Assembly (NCBI GenBank): GCA_963971425.1
Contig: OZ020518.1
Span: 29,146,770-29,210,769, forward strand
Direction: 5' to 3'
DNA from: Bryoerythrophyllum caledonicum
Taxonomy: Eukaryota > Streptophyta > Bryopsida > Pottiales > Pottiaceae
DNA length: 64,000 nucleotides
Both the position numbers and the translations under genes were made by a program. Position 1 is the first letter of the stretch; the number at the start of each line of letters is the position of its first letter. Under the pieces are notes generated by a model. It was not told where the DNA came from. It saw only the letters and a program-made list of their open reading frames with translations, and searched no databases. Below are positions 56,401 through 64,000 of this stretch, one piece after another.

Positions 56401-59400
56401 TATACAAGTCACTAGGTGAGTGAACATCTTGTTCTCTCGTACTCTGCAGTCTGCCTGTCCTTCGTTTACCTTGCGACTCATTTTTTGACGAAGATGTTAG
56501 TTAAACATTCTTACACTAACTTAAATTCCTACCCAACACATTTTATCTATTCCCGGCTTGGGTTCATGCCATATAGCCCTGTGATGCGCTACGCCAGTCA
56601 TAAGTCATAATTTATGGTGGATGCAGGAAAGCTGGTGTTTGCCGAGCCAATTCCAAAAAGTAATGAAGCAGCCACATGGCGCGAAATGATCGACCAAGTC
56701 TACAAAAGTTCGTCTCAGAATTTTCGAGTTGTGGTTCATGGCTCAAAGGTAGCTGCCTTTTTATAGCAGGTTCAAGGGCGAATTAGCTGCTTTCCTCCAT
56801 CAAAACTCTACTGTTTCTGTTCTCATGTCTGCGTTACCTTGACCACTTTTTCCTCAAATCCTTCCGTCGGTTTCGCCGGTCCTCTGCTTTTGGTATTGAC
56901 AGTGTTTGGGCACTTTCACGTCCAAATCGAAATTGTATTAATGAGACGTTGTTGCGGATTTTTTTTTTAATCCAGCACAATGCGGAGCAATTTGAGCATT
57001 TGCTGAAAGAGGTGTGCGCAGATGAGGAGGGGGATCTGCTGGTTGAGTCTGCAGTGAAGGGAGTCCCAAAAGTTTTTGTTGTTTCTGCTCTTGTCAGTGT
57101 TACTCCTGCACAGCCATTTGTATTCCGCAACTACCAGGTACGTGCTTGTGCTCCATGTTACAACATCTGTGAGCTTCTCTTTTATGACTCCCTGTTGAAG
57201 CAATGTAGCTTGAGTGACAATTTTCTTTGTACCTTGAGCATTGTAAAGTTTCCATCAAAGAGCAAGGTTAATGAAAACTTTCTTTGTGACTGCAGTATCC
57301 CCCAGGAACACCTGAGACATCACCATGGACCAACGATGGACCTGCGGCTTCAGTTTCTGGCACGCCCGCCACAGCCACTCCATTAGTCACACAAGTAGGA
57401 CCACGACGAAGTGCCTTCATAGGCAGTTGTAAGCACCAAATATGGGAAGCCATTCGTGCGTCTTCTGCAGCTCCCTACTATCTTGATGACTTTTCACAAG
57501 GTATGGCACTTCGCGACCTTTCTAATCGTCAATTCTCTTGTTGTGGTCTGAGAATCAGGGTTCAAAAGGTTTCAACATCACCATTTTGGTTATTTGACAG
57601 ACTCCAATCGGTGGCAAGACGGGGCAATTGTCGCCAATAATCCAACCATTATAGCCATTCGTGAAGCACAGCTCATATGGCCAGATACTCCCATTGATTG
57701 CCTTGTCTCTATTGGATGCGGTAATGTGCCTACTAAGGTATGTGTATTTTCACTTTCATCATCCGGATTGCTCATTAAATTTAGATAGTGCTCTCCTCCA
57801 TATACAAGAAATGTATTTGCTTTAAGATTGTGATTGTGAAGGTATACTTGCCAGCTTCTTTACGAAGTTTGACCTCAATATTGATCAATGTACTACTTCC
57901 CCAGACTAGGCAGCTGTGAAATAATTGGTAGTAACTTTGATTTGCGGTCATTGTAGGCACGTGGCAAAGGAGGGTGGCGGTATCTGGACACTGGTCAGGT
58001 ACTGATTGAGAGTGCCTGCTCTGTAGAGCGGGTCGAAGAAGCTCTGGACACTCTTCTGCCCATGCTTCCAAACCTGCAGTATTACCGCTTCAATCCAAGT
58101 AAGATGTCAGGAACTTTCGGAGCCTTTTAATCCGTAAGACTAAGGCATTTCAAAGTCAAACTGTGGATGACCCTTGCATTGTCTTTTTAGTTGTAAGATG
58201 AGCGCTGTATTTCTGCGTCAGGGAGTACGTTAGTGAAAAACTGTTTCTTATATTTTATGGATGATTGTAGGCCCTTCCTATAAATGCTAAGGTAATTTAC
58301 ACTATTTTGGGGTATATCCGCTTGCTGGGAAAATGCAGTCTCAATCTGAATCAGCTTTTGCTCAGTAGACACTTGTTGCATGACATGCAGTCTTGTCAAG
58401 TTGTTGATGGTTCAGTAGTAAATGCTTGAGTGTCGCTCTCACTTTTTTATTGTTGTACACAGTTGACGATAGGTGTGATATGGAGCTGGATGAGACGGAT
58501 CCTGCCGCATGGTCGAAGTTGGAAGCTGCCACTCAAGAATACGTGGATGCAAATGCTGCCGCATTTCATGCTGCTTGTAATGCTATTGCCCCTGTTTCAC
58601 AAGAGGACGGGCTCTGGTTCGACAAAGCGCGCTCTTCACGAGGAGGTCTTAGAAGCTCTCAGCTTGAAAAGGGTATGATTCTCTTTGGACGAGATGCACA
58701 TCAACTTTTAATCCAGTACTCTAAGAGTAAAACTGTTCTTTCCGAAGAACACCACAGTTGGTTCTCATTCATTCGTGCGTGCATCATTTCAAGAACTTTT
58801 GTGAAATTCTCTCAAAAATCTCACTGTATTCTTAATTGTGCTCTTACCCTCTCAAGTACTATAATTGAAAGTCATTGTGATATGCCTCTCCTATATGCTT
58901 AAAACATTGGATGGACCCGTGAAACAATTCAAATTACTCAAATGTTCCAGGAAAATCACATTTATACCTGTATACTTTTGCTTCGCATTTGATCTGTGTA
59001 ATTGTTCATGTGCGACTGGAGACTCACAAGCTTCTGGACGTGGGCTGGCAGAAGATGAGCTGGTAGTCGCAGGCATTAGATGGAGGCGACGAGTTCTGCT
59101 TGTTGAAGCGTGTCGTAGCCCTGAACGTGTTAAGCCATGGCGCCACGCTCGCTTAGTGGAGTCCTTCTGTGCACGCCATGGTCTGAAATTAGAGTTGTTC
59201 AGCTATGAAAATCCACCTCCAGCGATCTCTGTCCCCGAAACCTCTAAGAAGTCACCTTTTGCATCACCCTTACTGGGTCCAAGAAGTCCTGGGCTATACA
59301 GTTCAGAGCCATCTTTTAAGCATTTTGATGGAATGCCCCACCTTAGTCTCGACCCCAGCTTCACGAAAACCGCTCACTCACCCCCATGGTCACCACCTCT

Positions 59401-60648
59401 AGCCCCTCGTCATCTTGCCCCACCTGTCATGGCGCTGCAAGAGAGGCTGCATAGCTCGCCTCAAGTGGGCGTTGTTCACCTTGCCCTTCACAGTGACGTG
59501 AATGGCATGATTTTAAGGTGAGTCCTCTCCCGTTTCTACATTGTTAGTGTCAGGTCAACTCTCCCGTTCATTTCTCGTTCACGTTGCTGACAACGTTTGT
59601 TGTCCGCGCAGTTGGCGAAGTGACTTGTTTGCAGTAGCAGAACCAGGAGAAAAAGCATCAGAATTTCTGCAGAATTTCATTAGTAGCATGAGGGTAGGAT
59701 CAACGAGGAAGACGAGCCTTCCGCTTCCGCGACTGTCTAACCTTGCTGAGCTTGTCGCTGGGTTCCCAAGGTTCAGCATGGGGGGAACCCTTTATCGTTT
59801 CATGGGGCGTCATACACAGGTTAGCCCACCTGACTCCTCAAGAAGAAGATTGGTGGTACGCTATTGATGGGTCATGGTGGTTTTGAATTTCAGAGCAAGT
59901 TCCTTTTTAAGGGCATGTACCAGGTGGCTATACTTTCAGTACATCAGGTGTATCCGTGCCAGAGCCTCAGAGCCTAATGTCGCAAGAGAATTTGTGCAGG
60001 TTCTGGCAGATGGACAGGAGGTGGGCGCCTTCATGTTCCGAAGAACGCTTGCATCTGTGCACCTGACCCCTGATGATGTGCGCTGGATGGTGAGTCGAGG
60101 GAAAAGTGTGTGCAATGAATCATTGTGAGGTCGACTATAGTCATGGGCACTGACGCTGAGGTATCATCGGTTGGCAGGTAGGAGCGTGGCGGGATCGGCT
60201 AGTGCTATGTTCAGGGAGGCAGGGGCCGCCAGCAGCAGTGGCGAAGGCGTTTCTGGACGCAGGAGCGAAAGCAGTCATAGTGTCGGCAACAGAGACGGAC
60301 ACGCAGGCGGCCGGTGGCAAAGGTGGGGATGTGCTGACACCAGTGGGCGGACGCGCCAAGGAGGAATCCAGTTTCGTGATTGGGGAGGAGGACGAGGAGG
60401 ACGAGGAGGGCGACAGCAGCGAGGAGGAAGGCAGCGCCCCGGAGAGCGATTGGGAGGATAGCGATTGCGAGAGGACGGAGAAGCGCATGGAAAGGCAAGA
60501 GGTGGAGGAGAGGGACTTGGCCGCGTTCGCGGGGGTCATTTACGACGCCCTCTTTCGTCAGGGGCTGGGCGCGGAGACTGCTCTGCAGCTGGCGTTGGAG
60601 GCCCATCCCAAACAGCACTACAAGTGCCTGCTGCCAACCATTCACTAG
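53428..60648 (+). CDS. PLA1-like: Phospholipase A I-like protein (LRR + armadillo + patatin), 18 exons
   Basis: Acyl hydrolase related to plant phospholipase A I, which acts on membrane glycerolipids. Model: 53428-54006, 54215-54362, 54456-54534, 54663-54816, 54946-55152, 55305-55556, 55780-55942, 56155-56415, 56627-56748, 56976-57137, 57296-57500, 57601-57737, 57957-58098, 58463-58672, 59031-59517, 59612-59819, 60000-60089, 60178-60648. All introns are GT-AG and the total is 4,077 bases (1,358 residues plus stop). Start MSWVTGWKR is typical of the family. Leucine-rich repeats span about residues 185-320, armadillo-type helices about 325-525, and the patatin domain follows with DGGG (553-556, oxyanion hole), GTSTG (Ser588) and DGA (Asp784). 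An acidic run precedes the C-terminus. All catalytic residues are present. No signal peptide is seen, so a cytosolic protein is likely. Confidence 0.93.
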
Positions 60649-61261
60649 GCAAACTGCGCAACAACTGCCCGACAAGCTTGCAGGTCCTCTCGTTCTCTTC
60701 CACTCCACCTGCTCTCGTTCTCTACAACTCCATCTGCTACACTTCACCTGCCACTACCGCATCTGGCACTGCCTTGCAAGAATCTTATTCAGCTTGGTTG
60801 GTCCGATGCAACATCATATCGTCTGACTCTAGCGAGATTTTGAAATCCGGCACATTGCTATTCTATATCACTATACGTTTCTCAATAATACTACTACAGG
60901 GCGACCGAGTGAGTCTGTAAATACAGCGAACCAACCCATTGATTACTTCAATAAGTAAGCCCTCTGGTACATAATCCATTTCTCCCACAGCAAGATCTTT
61001 TGCACTTCCCATTGTCTTGATTTAGGTGTTTATTATAAAGGTTTATCACAGTAGTAGCTTCATGGAAATGTAAAGTTTTTTCCCACCAAATCTCTTAGAA
61101 GTTAGTACCTTCCATTTTGTCATCTTCAAAAACTGTGATTCATTTTCTACTCATAGGCCATCAAATTTTTTGAAATAGTTCCCTTAAAGGAACTCATTTC
61201 AAGATTGGAGAATGGAAGAAAAAATGTAGGCAATGAAAAAAAGTTTCAGGTTGAAATAATA
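60649..61261. other. 3' UTR and intergenic DNA between convergent genes
   Basis: Downstream of the phospholipase stop and upstream of the convergent E3 ligase gene end. AT-rich after 60950. No gene seen. An AATAAG word at 60950 is a possible weak polyadenylation signal. Confidence 0.5.
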
Positions 61262-61335
61262 TGATTATTCAGACGGTCATTTCACGTGTTCTACTCACTG
61301 TTGTAGAACACGTGAAATGACCGTCTGAATAATCA
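61262..61335. repeat. Perfect hairpin, 33-bp stem, 8-base loop
   Basis: Arm 61262-61294 (starting TGATTATTCAGACGG) is the exact reverse complement of 61303-61335, with loop TCACTGTT. It lies between the 3' ends of two convergent genes. It could be a small RNA precursor-like foldback, the scar of a small element, or a sequencing foldback artefact. Confidence 0.9.
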
Positions 61336-61534
61336 ATCTCGTTCGGTTGTTATGTAATTGTCCAAGAATATATTCAGTTTCCGTCATTATATATATACAA
61401 TATACACCGTTATCCGTTCCACAGTAACAAGATGAATGCGGATAGAAAGCTACAAATTCCAGGGCCAATCTGGAAAGTGTCATGAATGAATCCTATCCTT
61501 GAACACAGAAATGATCCCAAGTCGCAAACCAGTA

Positions 61535-64000
61535 TCATTGACCAGTGAAGCGGCACATGGAACACCCAAGACAACATTCCTGCCCATTTGGAAGGTGAGG
61601 GACCCGAAGGGGACAGAACTCAGGACCACGGCACTTTGGGGCTACCCGATTTTTAACCATGTCTGGTCTGGAGTTGTGGCAAGTGTCACAAAAATGAGTC
61701 CGTCCGAAGCAAAAGTATGTGGCTGGGGAGCAGCAGTATGCGCACTTAAATTCTATATACTCCTTCCCATGTCCTCTTGCACACACACCCTGCCCACATG
61801 CAGCCGCTGAGCAACCGCCGCAAACCAGATCCAAGGGATTATGAGCTCCATTCTCCCCGTCTCTGAACCCATTCCCAAGACTCACACTTCAGAATGAAAT
61901 CATGGACAACATACACACGTAAATAGCACAACACAATGAAATCCTACTCTTGAGCCACATCGTCTCTGTTACATAGTTGATCATCGGAAGTTACAGTCAG
62001 TTATGTGAGAATCTATTAGGTGATGTATAATCATGCGGGCGTTGGAGTACATCACCAACCCTATTAAGCACTTATTATAAAAGTAAATGTCAAACGACTG
62101 ATGCAAATACTTCGGAGCAGCTGTTATAGTATATATCCTTCCCAGAAAGTACATGTCAAGCGTCGGATTCAACTTCGTGACATCTGTCAGAGGCAGTCTG
62201 ATTTATTTATTTAGTTTTAGCAATGTACAAGGCTGTTCGACTAAGGGTGTAGAAGGCATTACCTTTCGATTCTGATGCAATCACGCTTGCCACCACAGTA
62301 TGGAACGCGGCACTTGGAGCACATGTAATACTGGTACAGGTAGAGAGCATATTCTGAGGGTCTTCCTACAAAGCTGCCACCTGGTTGGAGCTCTTTGACA
62401 GACTCCAATAATCCTTCCATAGCCAGCCTCTTAGCGGCTCTCTCTCCCACCTACAGCATGTAAGAGACATGAAATCCATTTCTGATAGAGCGGAGCTTGC
62501 GCTTTTACGATGGCTTCAATATACAGACTGTATTAGAAAGGGAAGAAGCAGTACCAATCTTCTCAACTCTAGATGCTTGCGCATATCCGCTTCCAAGCTG
62601 ATGTGCTGCATGGGTCTTGGGCATTGAGGGCAATTTAAGTAGCCAAAGCTTATTGCTGGACCTGGGTACCCTTGCACAAGCTTCTGCTTTGCGCAATGCA
62701 AATGTACAACATGCCCACATTGTAATCGGATGGAGGGTGCACATTGAAGGGGCTCCACGAGGCATATGCCACACAGGTCAGTGGCAGCAGGCAAGAACTC
62801 CCGTCCCAATTGTTTAGTAGATCTTCTGCGGCATTCCTCCTGCAAAGAAGATCAAACATTTTAGTGACGGCAAAAGCATGTACTCATATTGCATGTCCAG
62901 TACACGTATGATACAGAAGCGTTGAGCAAACTAGCCATCCTAATGCGACCAGGATCAAGTTACATGAGCCGAGCAAAGGCTACTTACTAAATACGCTTGT
63001 TAAGAGCTAACTAAGATGCGAGTTTAAAAACTTGATGAGAAAAACAGTTTGGTATAGGCAGTTCAATATTATGATATTGTTATGGAATTACTACGATGAC
63101 CTTGAATATTGGAACACTAAGACCTCGAGGTCAAAATGCATGGGATAGACGTAAACATTCAACGCGGGCAGATTGAATCTTCAAGCGTGGTCAAGCTCAT
63201 TAACCTCGAGTAATTCTAACTTAAAACTACCTTTCCCTATTGAAAAATTCTGAACCTTCCTGGCTAAAAGTGCTGGGTACCTCTAAACAAGGTAGACAAA
63301 GCCGTTCACCTCGGACGCCACCGCAATGATGGCCACATTCCAAATTTCGAGTGCATGACAAGCGTGCACGTTTGCGACAGTCTTTGGCGTCACAGACACA
63401 AGCAACAAACTGATGGACAGCCACAAGGTCCCCTTTCTCGACACACCAGGTTGCATCCACATTCTCTCTCTCCAGTTGGCTTTGAAGTTCTTTCACAGAC
63501 CTGCATAAAGTAGCAGTTCAAGCGATCCATCACACCAAATCTTCAAATGAAAGACCACCTGGTCGTGTGTGAGCGGAATGAAGAGAATCCATTTAAGAAG
63601 GGAATGGGCTCTGCCTCGTCGCATTCTAGGGGGAAACCAGAAAGAATCAGCCGGACACACATTGGATTGATAGGCTCTGTCTAGATGCACGCACCTAAGG
63701 CTTAAATCCTTGTCATCGGACCACCTCCGAGCATCTCGCAATAAGGCCTCGCAAAACAAGCATTTAGCTGCAACTTTCTCTTCTGCGACCTCCTCACAGC
63801 TTCGTCCCAGGTGATAAGGGAACTCCATGCACGATCCACAAAAGTCGGTTGAGCACATCCTGCAGCGAAACCGATTTGTGGCCTTATGACACATGGCTGA
63901 CCTCGATAGACGTCGGCCCTCATCGTCAAGTTCAATAAAAGGTGCCGTTCTGTCCAGTTCTGGTACCCCTGTGAGCGCAACTCCAGGTGGAAGAACTCCC
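61535..64000 (-). CDS. RING / Cys-relay (MYCBP2-type) E3 ubiquitin ligase, 3' part
   Basis: C-terminal part of an E3 ubiquitin ligase gene on the minus strand; the 5' part lies beyond the window. Exons: 63695 to beyond 64000, 63281-63500, 62555-62839, 62263-62450 and 61535-61862 (stop TGA 61535-61537). GT-AG sites and codon phases agree at every joint. In order: an IBR-like zinc module (FRCRMCSTDFCGSC, then KCLFCEALL), a Cys-rich CGHHCGGVRGERLCLPCLE, a RING-H2 domain (DLCGICLVEPL, LQCGHVVHLHC, NCPQCPRPM), YYMCSKCRVPYCGGKRDC, and a C-terminal Cys-relay (TC-like) domain with HGKEYIEFKCAYCC, HFCDTCH and CPLRVPHLPNGQ. This layout is that of MYCBP2-related proteins from animals, ciliates and algae. 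In MYCBP2 the relay passes ubiquitin between two cysteines to Ser/Thr substrates. The relay cysteines here are not individually assigned. The gene is convergent with the phospholipase gene. Confidence 0.85.

Noticed and set aside
1..64000. CRISPR arrays, bacterial operons, tRNA or rRNA genes
   Set aside because: No regular short repeat-spacer structure, no rRNA motifs and no cloverleaf with matching boxes were noticed; the genes have spliceosomal introns.

Overview
This is a eukaryotic nuclear window. The spliced GT-AG genes at its right end point to a streptophyte: one has the LRR + armadillo + patatin architecture of the plant phospholipase A I family. The very large, repeat-rich landscape would fit a charophycean alga such as Chara, but that assignment is inference. 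Only two cellular genes are visible, at 53.4-64 kb. Most of the rest is nested transposable elements, with a 200-N scaffold gap at 32507-32706.

Layout. (1) 1-7122: AT-rich intergenic DNA with a decayed pogo-type transposase (2114-3636), a short Helitron (4455-5026), a 25-bp inverted repeat pair and a LINE 3'-end remnant. (2) 7136-49975: LINE A, a minus-strand non-LTR retrotransposon flanked by a 13-bp target-site duplication and about 11.9 kb long once later insertions are removed. A Helitron (46125-46508) and a 30.5-kb element with terminal inverted repeats (10146-40683) have inserted into it. (3) The TIR element has 31-bp TIRs and a 4-bp GGAG duplication. Removing it rejoins the LINE A reading frame exactly. 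It carries two outward-facing long genes: gene 1 (minus, unrecognised) and gene 2 (plus, DUF7869-like with a DDE-like triad). (4) Gene 1 is itself split by LINE B (12513-24483, 11,971 bp, 13-bp duplication), a less damaged relative of LINE A. Removing LINE B rejoins the gene 1 frame. The insertion order is therefore LINE A, then the TIR element, then LINE B, which matches their degree of decay. (5) About 5.63 kb is repeated on the two sides of the N gap and looks like two unmerged overlapping contig ends. Without that and without LINE B the TIR element would be about 12.7 kb.

Both LINEs encode ORF1 and a very long ORF2 (about 2,760 codons in LINE B) with apurinic-type endonuclease, reverse transcriptase, RNase H and a Cys/His motif. 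Both also carry a 2A-like ribosome-skipping motif (GDIETNPGP) between a variable N-terminal region and the catalytic part. The codons of this motif differ between the two copies only at silent sites. The copies end in a shared hairpin plus (TTC)n instead of poly(A).

Right end: an 18-exon phospholipase A I-like gene (53428-60648, 1,358 codons, frame intact), a perfect 33-bp-stem hairpin, and the 3' part of a convergent MYCBP2/RCR-type E3 ubiquitin ligase gene (61535 to beyond 64000).
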